A stretch of DNA of 64,000 nt from Methanohalophilus halophilus (GCF_001889405.1 NZ_CP017921.1:1192057-1256056); one strand, 5' to 3'. Shown: positions 8,114 to 16,748, numbered from the stretch's first letter. Translations and numbers: made by a program. Notes: a model not told the origin generated them from the sequence alone.

Positions 8114-8967
8114 ACATAAGTATAAACCATCCACTTCATAGTTTTAATCATCCTATAATAACGGTGGTATGAATGGAGTGGATACGATGAATCAAATGAA
8201 GATAGCGCTGGCTATATGCGCAGCACTAATGTTAATTATTACAATTCCCGCAGCCTCGGCTATAACGGTTGATGGGGATAAAAGTACGGATGAATGGAAC
8301 GATAACTGGAGCTATGGTCAGATTAATGGTACTGGCTATGACATTTATAACACAGGTGACAGGCTGGAAATAAGACAGGGTGCATTCGGTCAAGATACCA
8401 CTACATGGTATGAAGAAGACCCTAAGAATGATTCAGGAACCAGTCATAATGAATCAATGGCCCAGCTTGGAGACTCAAGTGGATACGATATTAAGCAGAT
8501 TTATGGTCACTACGATGTAGTCAATGATACTCTCTATGGTATGAGTACAGTTTATGGAATCCCTGGAGATCTTGACGGTGATGGCAGCATAAGCACAGAT
8601 TGTGACAATTATGGTGACTGTGTTGGAGATGTGGGTCCGGCAGGTACAGGTATGGGTGATCTTGAAACATGGAAGATCAGAATTAGTCAGGATGGAAACC
8701 CCACTGTAACACTCAGAATTAAGAACAATAACTGGACAGTAGATGAAGGGCCACTTGGTTATGATGATGTAGAAGCTGCATTTAGTCCAACAGAAGATGG
8801 CGTCTATGAAATTTCAATAAGTGGAGTTAGTGAAATATGGGATGTTGGTCCCTGCCAACCAGATCTGAAAGTGGAAGTATATGCAGGTGGTCTGGATGAC
8901 GGTCCGGGGGAAGACACTGCAACTGCATTTATTCGTCTTCCATGCCCTGACATCATGATCGAGAAAT
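8071..8967 (+). repeat. Segmental duplication, copy 1 (promoter plus N-terminal domain)
   Basis: This block of about 0.9 kb is repeated with high nucleotide identity at 11784-12682. It covers the paired upstream motifs, TATA region, ribosome-binding site, signal peptide and the N-terminal domain of about 255 residues. Homology stops abruptly after the codons for PCPDIMI, where the two proteins diverge into different C-terminal parts. Confidence 0.85.
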
Positions 8968-11429
8968 CAACCAATGGTGAAGATGCCGATATTCCTACAG
9001 GTCCGTTTATATCTGTCGGGGATGAAGTTACATGGACATATAATGTAACAAACACTGGGGATGTACCTCTCAACAATATTGTTGTAACCGATGATCAGGG
9101 AGTTGTAGTAGATTGCCCTAAAACAACACTCAATGTCAGTGAATCAATGATATGTACTGCTGTGGGTACTGCAGAAGAAGGTCAGTATGCCAACATCGGC
9201 AATGTCACAGGTGAATTTGGTATAATTGTGGTAAATGACAGTGATCCAAGCCACTACTTCGGTGTGAATTCCTCAATCGATATTGAGAAAGCAACCAATG
9301 GAGTAGATGCCGATGATCCAACCGGACCTTACGTTACTGTTGGTGGAGATGTTGTATGGACTTACAATGTCACAAACACCGGTAATGTGAATCTGACTGA
9401 CATCGTTGTTCAGGATAACATGGGTGTAACTCCAGCATACATAAGTGGAGATACAAACAGTGACAATATACTCCAAACAGATGAAGTCTGGATGTACAAT
9501 GCCACAGGTGTGGCAGAAGAAGGTCAGTATGCCAATCTCGGTAATGTTACAGGAACTGATCCAACTGATGCCGAGGTTACCGATGAAGATCCAAGCCACT
9601 ACTTCGGTGTGAATTCCTCAATCGATATTGAGAAAGCAACCAATGGAGTAGATGCTGATGATCCAACCGGACCTTACGTTACTGTTGGTGGAGATGTTGT
9701 ATGGACTTACAATGTCACAAACACCGGTAATGTGAATCTGACTGACATCCTGGTTCAGGATAACATGGGTGTAACTCCAGCATACATAAGTGGAGATACA
9801 AACAGTGACAATATACTCCAAACAGATGAAGTCTGGATGTACAATGCAACAGGTGTGGCAGAAGAAGGTCAGTATGCCAATCTCGGTAATGTTACAGGAA
9901 CTGATCCAACTGATGCAGAGGTTACCGATGAAGATCCAAGCCACTACTTCGGTGTGAATTCCTCAATCGATATTGAGAAAGCAACCAATGGAGTAGATGC
10001 CGATGACCCAACCGGACCTTACGTTACTGTTGGTGGAGATATTGTATGGACTTACAATGTCACAAATACCGGTAATGTGAATCTGACTGACATCCTGGTT
10101 CAGGATAACGTTACTGGAACTATCGATAATCTAGTCGATAATGGAAATGGTGACTCTATACTGGAACCTGGTGAAGTCTGGATGTACAATGCAACAGGTG
10201 TGGCAGAAGAAGGTCAGTATGCCAATCTCGGTAATGTTACAGGAACTGATCCAACTGATGCCGAGGTTACCGATGAAGATCCAAGCCACTACTTCGGTGT
10301 GAATTCCTCAATCGATATTGAGAAAGCAACCAATGGAGAAGATGCCGATGATCCAACCGGACCAACCATTGAGGAAGGCAACACTGTAAACTGGGAATAC
10401 GTTGTTACCAACAACGGTAATGTGAATCTTACCGATATTAACGTAACAGATGACCAGGGTGAGATTCCGGTATTCCAGAGCAGTAATCTCAATGGAGACG
10501 ATATTCTCGAACCTGGTGAAGTATGGACATACACTGCCAGCGGTACAGCTGGAATTGGCCAATACGCCAATGTTGGTAACGTTACAGGAGAACACAATGG
10601 ATATACTGTCACAGATGAGGATCCCAGCCACTACTTCGGTGAAGAACCACCCCGGTCAACTCTGGGTAACTATGTCTGGGAAGATCTGGACAAGGATGGT
10701 ATCCAGGATGAAACTGACACTGGAATTGCTGATGTAACTGTCAATCTCTACACAGAAGGTGGGGTGCTTGTAGACAGTACAACCACAAATGAAACAGGGT
10801 ACTACCTATTCACAGGCCTTGTTGCAGGAGATTACTTCGTCGAGTTCTTGCTGCCGGATGATTATGAATTCAGTCCTGCTGACCAGGGAACTGACGACGC
10901 AGTAGATAGTGATGCCAATGTAGCAACCGGAAGGACTGTAACAACTTCACTGTTTGCAGGTGAAGTCGACCTGACATGGGACGCTGGAATGTATCTGCCT
11001 ATTTCAATCGACATCGAAAAGTCGACAAATGGCCAAGATGCAGATGATCCACAAGGCCCTAAGGTTGAAGTTGGATCAACAGTTGAATGGGAATACGTTG
11101 TTACAAATACTGGAGGCGCTAACCTGACCAACATCAATGTAACTGATGATCAGGGTGTGATTCCTGTATTCCAGAGTAGTGATCTCAACAATGACACTAT
11201 TCTGGAACCTGGAGAAACGTGGACTTATACAGCCAATGGAACTGCAGAAGTTGGCCAGTATGTAAACAATGCAACTGCAACAGGTGAATATGAGGGAGAA
11301 ACCGTAGAAGATATTGATCCAAGCCACTACTACGGAGAGGAGAAAGATGTGCCTACAGCGCATCCGTTGCTAACAGTGGCCCTCATAGGAATGGGGATAG
11401 TATTGTTCCTGAGGAGAAAAGACGAGTGA
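8187..11429 (+). CDS. VPxxxP-anchored surface protein with DUF11 repeats and SdrD-B-like domain
   Basis: About 1080 residues from ATG at 8187, preceded by GGAG eight bases upstream; the same start fits the paralogue at 11902. Domains in order: signal peptide ending PAASA; a domain of about 230 residues with a calcium-type DLDGDGSIS loop; a DUF11-like unit; four near-identical DUF11-like units of 115 residues; an SdrD-B-like collagen-binding-type unit (NYVWEDLDKDGIQDETDTGI); and a sixth DUF11-like unit. The C-terminal tail is VPTAHPLL plus a transmembrane helix and RRKDE. VPTAHP fits the VPxxxP-CTERM signal processed by an archaeosortase, and an archaeosortase gene lies 1.8 kb downstream. Rich in N-x-T/S sites. 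Probably a long adhesin- or fibre-like S-layer protein. Confidence 0.8.
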   Translation: MNQMKIALAICAALMLIITIPAASAITVDGDKSTDEWNDNWSYGQINGTGYDIYNTGDRLEIRQGAFGQDTTTWYEEDPKNDSGTSHNESMAQLGDSSGYDIKQIYGHYDVVNDTLYGMSTVYGIPGDLDGDGSISTDCDNYGDCVGDVGPAGTGMGDLETWKIRISQDGNPTVTLRIKNNNWTVDEGPLGYDDVEAAFSPTEDGVYEISISGVSEIWDVGPCQPDLKVEVYAGGLDDGPGEDTATAFIRLPCPDIMIEKSTNGEDADIPTGPFISVGDEVTWTYNVTNTGDVPLNNIVVTDDQGVVVDCPKTTLNVSESMICTAVGTAEEGQYANIGNVTGEFGIIVVNDSDPSHYFGVNSSIDIEKATNGVDADDPTGPYVTVGGDVVWTYNVTNTGNVNLTDIVVQDNMGVTPAYISGDTNSDNILQTDEVWMYNATGVAEEGQYANLGNVTGTDPTDAEVTDEDPSHYFGVNSSIDIEKATNGVDADDPTGPYVTVGGDVVWTYNVTNTGNVNLTDILVQDNMGVTPAYISGDTNSDNILQTDEVWMYNATGVAEEGQYANLGNVTGTDPTDAEVTDEDPSHYFGVNSSIDIEKATNGVDADDPTGPYVTVGGDIVWTYNVTNTGNVNLTDILVQDNVTGTIDNLVDNGNGDSILEPGEVWMYNATGVAEEGQYANLGNVTGTDPTDAEVTDEDPSHYFGVNSSIDIEKATNGEDADDPTGPTIEEGNTVNWEYVVTNNGNVNLTDINVTDDQGEIPVFQSSNLNGDDILEPGEVWTYTASGTAGIGQYANVGNVTGEHNGYTVTDEDPSHYFGEEPPRSTLGNYVWEDLDKDGIQDETDTGIADVTVNLYTEGGVLVDSTTTNETGYYLFTGLVAGDYFVEFLLPDDYEFSPADQGTDDAVDSDANVATGRTVTTSLFAGEVDLTWDAGMYLPISIDIEKSTNGQDADDPQGPKVEVGSTVEWEYVVTNTGGANLTNINVTDDQGVIPVFQSSDLNNDTILEPGETWTYTANGTAEVGQYVNNATATGEYEGETVEDIDPSHYYGEEKDVPTAHPLLTVALIGMGIVLFLRRKDE
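9271..10650 (+). repeat. 345-bp tandem coding repeats (DUF11 units)
   Basis: The sequence CCTCAATCGATATTGAGAAA begins at 9271, 9616, 9961 and 10306, an exact 345-base period (115 codons). The first two units are nearly identical in DNA. The third differs in an internal stretch of about 60 bases, and the fourth diverges beyond its start. Such repeats can change copy number by recombination. Confidence 0.9.
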
Positions 11430-11430
11430 G

Positions 11431-11467
11431 AATGGATTTGTAAAAATCCATTCTTTATTTTTTTATT
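11431..11467 (+). terminator. Terminator hairpin with T-rich tail
   Basis: AATGGATTT 11431-11439 pairs exactly with AAATCCATT 11444-11452 and is followed by CTTTATTTTTTTATT. It starts two bases after the stop of the large VPxxxP protein and should end that transcript. Confidence 0.75.
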
Positions 11468-11783
11468 GGCAACTTATGGATATTGATAATTTAAAAATAA
11501 TTCCATTTTAAGGTGAAATCACTACAATGTTATTATTTTGCAATAACATATGGGTTTAAACTTCTTTTTACCTCTAGCAAAAACAAGTATTTATTTTTAG
11601 AAACTGTGTTTTGCTGATAACTTAATCACCAATGTAAAAACCTGCTGGAAATAAGCTAGATTCCAAAATACCTTTAATATGGCAGAAATACTAGAGTTAA
11701 TTCTAACTAATAAAGAGATAATTAATATTGACACGAATTGTTTGAATTATCTCTTTGAAGCTCCTTTTAACGTCCAACTTCTT
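11468..11783. other. AT-rich intergenic spacer between duplicated surface genes
   Basis: No gene is evident. A TTTTTAGAAACTGTGTTTTG stretch at 11594-11613 is a further imperfect copy of the palindromic motif of 7118-7140, about 180 bases upstream of the paired copies. The rest is AT-rich sequence without recognisable structure. Confidence 0.45.
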
Positions 11784-11826
11784 GTTTAGAAACAAAGTAT
11801 ACGGATCGTTAGAAACTAAGTTTACT
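11784..11826 (+). promoter_or_regulatory. Paired TTAGAAAC motifs upstream of TATA box (copy B)
   Basis: GTTTAGAAACAAAGTATAC at 11784-11802 and GTTAGAAACTAAGTTTACT at 11808-11826 repeat the arrangement found upstream of the first VPxxxP gene, again with 24-bp spacing. A TATA-like ACTATAAATC follows at about 11832-11841. Conservation of both sites in the duplicate supports a shared regulator. Confidence 0.5.
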
Positions 11827-12682
11827 ATAGAACTATAAATCATCCACTTCATAGTTTATACTATCCTACTATAATATGGTGGTATAAATGGAGTGGATAC
11901 GATGAAGCAAATGAGAATAGTGCTGGCTATGTGCGCAGCATTGATGTTAATGATAGCAATTCCCGCAGCATCGGCTATAACGGTGGATGGGGAAAAAAGT
12001 ACGGATGAATGGAACGATAACTGGAGTTATGGTCAGGTTAATGGTACTGGCTATGACATTTATGACGTAGGGGACAGGCTGGAAATAAGACAGGGTGCAT
12101 TCGGTCAAGATACCACTACATGGTATGAAGAAGACCCTAAGAATGATTCAGGCCCCAGTCACGATGAAACAATGGCTCAGCTTGGAGACTCAAGTGGCTA
12201 CGATATAAAGCAGATCTATGGTCACTACGATGTAGCCAATGATACTCTCTACGGTATGAGCACGGTTTATGGAATCCCCGGGGATCTTGACGGTGATGGC
12301 AACATAGGCACAGACTGTAGTGAGTATGGTGACTGTGTTGGAGATGATGGCCCGGCAGGTACAGGAATGGGCGATCTTGAAACATGGAAGATCAGGATAA
12401 GTCAGGATGGAAACCCCACTGTCACACTCAGAATTCAGAATAATAACTGGACAGTTGAGGAGGGGCCACTTGGTTATGATGATGTAGAAGCTGTATTTAG
12501 TCCAACAGAAGATGGCGTCTATGAAATTTCAATAAATGGAGTTAGTGAAATATGGGATGTTGGTCCCTGTCAACCAGATCTGAAAGTGGAAGTATTTGCT
12601 GGTGGTCTGGATGACGGTCCCGGAGAAGACACTGCAACCGCATTTATACGTCTTCCATGTCCTGACATCATGATCAAGAAAT
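11784..12682 (+). repeat. Segmental duplication, copy 2 (promoter plus N-terminal domain)
   Basis: Counterpart of the block at 8071-8967, with mostly silent or conservative differences in the coding part and small changes in the upstream region. It ends at the same codon position, after which the protein has an unrelated, shorter C-terminal half. Confidence 0.85.
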
Positions 12683-13104
12683 ATGTATCACCGGATAACT
12701 CAACCTGGTACGATGCACAAACACAGGCATCAGGACCTATACTTGAAAATGCAAGTGATGTTTACTGGAGATACAATGTGACCAATATAGGGGACGAACC
12801 ACTCGTCGATGTGAATGTTACAGACAACAAGGAAGGCTTTATCTGTGATATCGGCGATCTGGCAGTATCTGAAACAGAGGTCTGCTACTACAGTGGTACT
12901 GTTCCAGACACATGTGTACCTTACTCAAATGTGGGTACTACCAATGGAATCGGATTGGTATCCGGTGTTCAGGTGGATGATAGTGACCCGGCTCACTACA
13001 ATTGTGAAGAAAAACCTCCAAATGGTGTACCTACTATGACACCGATAGGTCTGGTTGCCCTTATTGGTATGCTTGGATTTGTCGCGCTGAGACGCCGTGA
13101 CTAA
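11902..13104 (+). CDS. Short VPxxxP-anchored surface protein (paralogue of the long one)
   Basis: 400 residues from ATG at 11902, preceded by GGAG eight bases upstream. A signal peptide and the N-terminal domain (about residues 25-255) are nearly identical to those of the long protein at 8187. One DUF11-like unit (about 258-365) carries several cysteines instead of the long repeat array. The C-terminus VPTMTPIG plus a transmembrane helix plus RRRD fits VPxxxP-CTERM. The archaeosortase that should process this signal is the very next gene. The pair looks like short and long versions of one surface protein sharing expression signals. Function of the common domain is unknown. Confidence 0.8.
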   Translation: MKQMRIVLAMCAALMLMIAIPAASAITVDGEKSTDEWNDNWSYGQVNGTGYDIYDVGDRLEIRQGAFGQDTTTWYEEDPKNDSGPSHDETMAQLGDSSGYDIKQIYGHYDVANDTLYGMSTVYGIPGDLDGDGNIGTDCSEYGDCVGDDGPAGTGMGDLETWKIRISQDGNPTVTLRIQNNNWTVEEGPLGYDDVEAVFSPTEDGVYEISINGVSEIWDVGPCQPDLKVEVFAGGLDDGPGEDTATAFIRLPCPDIMIKKYVSPDNSTWYDAQTQASGPILENASDVYWRYNVTNIGDEPLVDVNVTDNKEGFICDIGDLAVSETEVCYYSGTVPDTCVPYSNVGTTNGIGLVSGVQVDDSDPAHYNCEEKPPNGVPTMTPIGLVALIGMLGFVALRRRD

Positions 13105-13130
13105 TCCTTTTCTTTTTTCTTTTTTTGACA
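13105..13130 (+). terminator. T-rich terminator tract
   Basis: TCCTTTTCTTTTTTCTTTTT begins two bases after the stop of the short VPxxxP gene, a typical archaeal oligo-T terminator without a hairpin. Some transcription may read through into the archaeosortase gene, whose own promoter is not obvious. Confidence 0.5.
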
Positions 13131-13187
13131 CTAAGTATAAATAACGTAAAGGCATTCTTTTTACGGGGAATTCTGGGGGAATAAAAT

Positions 13188-13721
13188 ATAAGCCACAAAA
13201 ATGATTCCAAATTACTGAAATATAAAATAAAAGAACTTGCGGATAATAGGGTAGCAAGGTTTGTCGCTTTATACCTGTTTTATATAGGACTTTTCACAGG
13301 CATGTATCTTTTCTTTAAGGAAGACCTGGGTTTTTTGAGGAACCTGACCGCAGAAGTGTTCTCCTTTAGTATGAGCCTTCTGGGCGTCACAAATTCGGTT
13401 AATGAAAATGTACTATATTTTACCAGTGGAATAACGGCAATGAAAGTCGTGGATGAATGTACCGGCATATATGAGGTGCTTGTCTATTCTGGCTGTGTGC
13501 TGGCATATTCCACAACTTATCAGAAAAAACTTATGGGAATAGCTTTTGGTGTGCCAGCAATACTTGGTATAAACATGGTGCGTTTGGTATGTCTTGGCTT
13601 TGTAGGTCTCTGGTTTCCTGAAATATTTGATTATGTCCATTATTACTTCTGGCAGGTCACGTTGATTATAATTATAGTACTGGTTGTTCTGATATGGATA
13701 GAGAAAGTAGTGAAAAGATGA
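13188..13721 (+). CDS. Archaeosortase family transpeptidase, probable ATA start
   Basis: A multi-pass membrane enzyme of the exosortase/archaeosortase family. These enzymes cut C-terminal sorting signals of exported proteins and attach the proteins to a lipid. The family's Cys, Arg and His are all visible: DECTGIYE, INMVRLV and DYVHYYFW. The preceding genes carry VPxxxP signals, so this is probably the ArtB-like partner. The first ATG in frame (13302) falls inside the first membrane helix. Upstream there is no ATG, GTG or TTG back to the TAA at 13182. ATA at 13188 is preceded by GGGGGA with seven bases spacing and gives 177 residues, normal for the family. The stop overlaps the next gene as ATGA. 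Confidence 0.8.
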   Translation: MSHKNDSKLLKYKIKELADNRVARFVALYLFYIGLFTGMYLFFKEDLGFLRNLTAEVFSFSMSLLGVTNSVNENVLYFTSGITAMKVVDECTGIYEVLVYSGCVLAYSTTYQKKLMGIAFGVPAILGINMVRLVCLGFVGLWFPEIFDYVHYYFWQVTLIIIIVLVVLIWIEKVVKR

Positions 13722-14101
13722 GGATTTCGGTATTTATAGGTAAATTCCTTTTATACCTGACAATTTTGTTCATCCTGGGGATACCGGCGATCAGGGCATA
13801 TCTTGCCTCCCCGAGCCATGCATTTAACGCATTTGATTTTATCACATTCTATCTGCCTCTGAACCTGGTACCTTTTATTGCACTTATCATGGCTACCCCG
13901 ATAGATAATAAAAGAAGGCTGAAACTTATCTTTGGGGGGTCATTTTTGATCCTCTTATTCACTCTGGTGGTCATAGTACTGCAATTCAATTTCGTCTCTG
14001 TAGCCGGAGAATTGTTCTACATTTATGCTATCGGCAGGACAGCGTTTCCCTTTTTGTTGTGGTTTGCATTTGTATACAAGGATTTGAACTTTGAATTATG
14101 A
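13718..14101 (+). CDS. Small multi-pass membrane protein coupled to archaeosortase
   Basis: 127 residues from ATG at 13718, which overlaps the archaeosortase TGA (ATGA), so translation is probably coupled. About four transmembrane helices are visible (near residues 8-28, 43-60, 71-93 and 103-122 of the product) with short charged loops. No family is recognised. Its position suggests an accessory of surface-protein sorting or anchoring, such as a partner membrane subunit or a lipid-carrier function, but the sequence alone does not show this. Confidence 0.7.
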   Translation: MRISVFIGKFLLYLTILFILGIPAIRAYLASPSHAFNAFDFITFYLPLNLVPFIALIMATPIDNKRRLKLIFGGSFLILLFTLVVIVLQFNFVSVAGELFYIYAIGRTAFPFLLWFAFVYKDLNFEL

Positions 14102-14267
14102 ACAAACTGCACTTAAAGGAAAGGTAAATTGAGATAAAAAAGTAATTTTCTGTAATCATTCTCAGAAACATTTTTATTCAAATGCCGACATTAAGAGGAT
14201 GGCTCGATGATTAATTATATATGATAGTTACGGTAACATATTGCATTCATATTTACGAGGAAGTGTT

Positions 14268-15371
14268 ATGGAGAATATAAAGATCGCAATTGCAGGGATT
14301 GGCAACTGCGCTAGCTCTCTCATTCAGGGTCTGGATTACTACAGGGATAAAACCGAGACAGATGCTATCGGTCTAATGCATTGGACCATTGGAGGTTACG
14401 AACCCTCCGATATTGAGGTTGTAGCTGCGTTTGATATTGATAAAAGAAAAGTAGGGAAAGACATATCAGAGGCCATCTTTGCAGAACCAAATTGCACTGC
14501 TGTATTCTGTCCGGACATTCCTGAAAAAGGCATAAAAGTTACAATGGGCAGCATCCTTGATGGTGTTTCTGGACACATGACGGATTATGAAGATAAATAT
14601 AAATTCATAATCAGCGATGAAAGCGAGTCCACCAAAGAGGATATCGTGCAGGTTCTAAAAGATTCCGGTGCTGAAATGCTCTTGAATTTCATGCCTGTAG
14701 GGTCAGAAAAAGCTGCATGTTTTTATGCAGACTGTGCTCTGGAAGCAGGAGTGGGTTTCATTAACAATATGCCGGTTTTCATTGCAAGTAATCCTGAATG
14801 GGCTAAAAAGTTCGAAGAGAAAAACCTGCCGATAATTGGTGATGATATAAAGGCCCAGCTCGGAGCCACTATCACTCACAGGACACTGGCAGACCTTTTC
14901 AGCAAACGTGGTGTCAAACTGGAAAAAACCTATCAGCTAAACACCGGTGGGAATACCGATTTCCTTAACATGCTTAATCGCAGCAGGTTGTCTTCCAAGA
15001 AAACATCCAAAACAGAGGCTGTACAATCTGTACTCAAAGACCGTCTGGATGATGAAAATATCCATGTCGGTCCAAGTGACTATGTGCCTTGGCAAAAGGA
15101 CAACAAAATTTGTTTCCTGAGAATGGAAGGAAAACTTTTCGGCGATGTTCCCATGAATATCGAACTACGTCTTTCAGTTGAGGATTCTCCTAATTCTGCA
15201 GGTGTTGTAATTGATGCCATACGCTGTTGCAAACTAGCACTTGAAAGAGACACCGGAGGAATTCTCTATTCCCCTGCATCTTATTTCATGAAACATCCAC
15301 CGAAACAATACAACGATGACGAAGCCTTCCTCATGACAAATGATTTCATTGAAGGCAACAGGGATAACTGA
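14268..15371 (+). CDS. Inositol-3-phosphate synthase
   Basis: Converts glucose 6-phosphate to myo-inositol 3-phosphate with bound NAD, the first step to archaeal inositol phospholipids. Residues from ATG at 14268 open with a Rossmann nucleotide loop, IAIAGIGNCASSLIQG. Family signatures follow: VVAAFDIDKRKVGKDI, NNMPVFIAS, DDIKAQLGATITHRTL and LNTGGNTDFLNM. The length of 367 residues is normal for the archaeal/actinobacterial type. GAGG lies seven bases before the ATG; the in-frame TTG at 14241 has no ribosome-binding site. A TATA-like TTAATTATATATG lies near 14211-14223 with a GTTAC-G-GTAAC palindrome just downstream (14227-14237). Confidence 0.9.
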   Translation: MENIKIAIAGIGNCASSLIQGLDYYRDKTETDAIGLMHWTIGGYEPSDIEVVAAFDIDKRKVGKDISEAIFAEPNCTAVFCPDIPEKGIKVTMGSILDGVSGHMTDYEDKYKFIISDESESTKEDIVQVLKDSGAEMLLNFMPVGSEKAACFYADCALEAGVGFINNMPVFIASNPEWAKKFEEKNLPIIGDDIKAQLGATITHRTLADLFSKRGVKLEKTYQLNTGGNTDFLNMLNRSRLSSKKTSKTEAVQSVLKDRLDDENIHVGPSDYVPWQKDNKICFLRMEGKLFGDVPMNIELRLSVEDSPNSAGVVIDAIRCCKLALERDTGGILYSPASYFMKHPPKQYNDDEAFLMTNDFIEGNRDN

Positions 15372-15379
15372 AACGCAAG

Positions 15380-16183
15380 ATGCCTTATAATATAAGGAAA
15401 ATATTTGGTGTGGATTTTAGCGGATCTAAAAAAGCCTGCAATAAGATATGGGTAAGTGAAGGAAGCATTTACGATAACTTCCTCAAAATCCACACCTGTC
15501 ATCCTGCTCACTTTTTTTCTGAAAGCCATGATACTCAGAGTTGTATTACTGCTCTTTATAGCATGATCGCCAGGGAAAAATATGCTATTTTTGGAATGGA
15601 TTTTCCTTTTGCACTCCCATCTTCCCTAACAGAAGAAAACAACTGGAAGGAGTTCATAATCAATTTCCCTCTTAAGCATGCCTCTGCAGAAAGTTTCAGG
15701 GATTACTATCGCCAGAAAACAGATGGAAAAGAATTCAAACGTAAAAAGGAAAATGAAAAAGGTGCACCATTTGCTGCATACAATCTCTGGCTATACAAAC
15801 AGACTTATTATGGTATCTCAAGAATAATTAATCCACTTATAAGGAATAACCTTGCCTGTATTCTCCCTATACAAACTCCGAATCCTGAAAAACCCTGGGT
15901 AGTTGAGATATGTCCGGCCTGCACCCTGAAAGAAAAGGGTTTATATGTGCCGTATAAAGGAAAAAAGAGTGATAGGGAAGCTAACAGGAAACTTATTGTG
16001 GATAAGTTAGAAGAATTTAATATTATGCTTGATAATGAAATAAAAGATATATGTATTTTAAATACTCAAGGTGATGCTCTGGACAGTATTCTGGCAGCGT
16101 ATGCCGTATTCAGGAATATGCAGATCCTGGAAGAAAAAAACCCGGATGAAATTGAAAAAAGAGAAGGTGATGTTTATTATTAA
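15380..16183 (+). CDS. DUF429 family protein
   Basis: A 267-residue cytoplasmic protein of the DUF429 family (RNase H-like fold, function unknown). The N-terminal FGVDFSGSKKA and the internal FGMDFPFALPS are the acidic strand motifs of that fold. The C-terminal DALDSILAAYAVFR matches the conserved DALDA helix. It starts nine bases after the inositol-phosphate synthase stop, so co-transcription is likely, though a functional link is not evident. Its last bases overlap the convergent AfpA gene by four. Confidence 0.65.
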   Translation: MPYNIRKIFGVDFSGSKKACNKIWVSEGSIYDNFLKIHTCHPAHFFSESHDTQSCITALYSMIAREKYAIFGMDFPFALPSSLTEENNWKEFIINFPLKHASAESFRDYYRQKTDGKEFKRKKENEKGAPFAAYNLWLYKQTYYGISRIINPLIRNNLACILPIQTPNPEKPWVVEICPACTLKEKGLYVPYKGKKSDREANRKLIVDKLEEFNIMLDNEIKDICILNTQGDALDSILAAYAVFRNMQILEEKNPDEIEKREGDVYY

Positions 16184-16731
16184 TCCTCTTTTCCTTCTAT
16201 ATTCAACAGCTCATAAATATCATCAGGTTTTGTCAATATGTACATGTTTTCCATTTCAGCCAGTTTTTCTGAATTGGTAACATCAATGTCCCGCATCTTC
16301 AACTTCATTTTTCTTCCACTGGGTGCATAGGTGGTAACATCACCACGTACCTGATCAACAGGCAGGACATAAATTGGTGTTTGCCCTTTTGCGGTCTGGG
16401 CCACAACATTTGTTACAAGGGTATCGGCAATACCGTGTGCTATCTTGGCAACAGAATTGGCTGTGGCTGGTGCGATAATCAAAGCATCATAATGACCAAC
16501 CTGCAATGGGCCGGCAATAAAAGGTGAGTTAGGGCCCGCATCTGTTTTGAAGTTAGGGAAATCTTTCTGTATGTCATCCCACATTCGATACCATTTCATT
16601 ACAGTTTCCCCTTCTCTTGAAAGAAATACCATAAACTCAATATCGGTTTTTTTCTTTATGTCTACCATTATGTCATACGTCTCTTTTATAAGGTCACCTG
16701 AGCCTGTAATACCCCATGCGATTCTTTTCAT
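16180..16731 (-). CDS. afpA: Archaeoflavoprotein AfpA
   Basis: A flavoprotein of the flavoprotein/Dfp-like fold found in archaea; the Archaeoglobus homologue accepts electrons from ferredoxin-type donors. GITGSGDLIKETYDIM forms the flavin-phosphate loop, and ALIIAPATANSVAKIAHGIADTL is the conserved cofactor-binding helix with the PATANS motif. The start at 16731 is fixed by AGGAGGA before MKRIAWG; the longer frame to 16752 adds only seven residues that contain this ribosome-binding site. It is the last gene of the nine-gene redox operon, 17 bases after the FNR-like reductase, which is a plausible electron-donating partner. Confidence 0.85.
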   Translation of the reverse strand: MKRIAWGITGSGDLIKETYDIMVDIKKKTDIEFMVFLSREGETVMKWYRMWDDIQKDFPNFKTDAGPNSPFIAGPLQVGHYDALIIAPATANSVAKIAHGIADTLVTNVVAQTAKGQTPIYVLPVDQVRGDVTTYAPSGRKMKLKMRDIDVTNSEKLAEMENMYILTKPDDIYELLNIEGKED

Positions 16732-16748
16732 AACATTCCTCCTGGGAT

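Noticed and set aside
9271-10650. Possible CRISPR or satellite array
   Set aside because: The repeats are 345 bp, have no spacers, and are in-frame coding units of one surface protein.
14163-14178. CAGAAACATTTTTATT upstream of inositol-phosphate synthase as another TTAGAAAC site
   Set aside because: Only the AGAAACA core matches; the second arm is absent, so chance in AT-rich DNA is likely.
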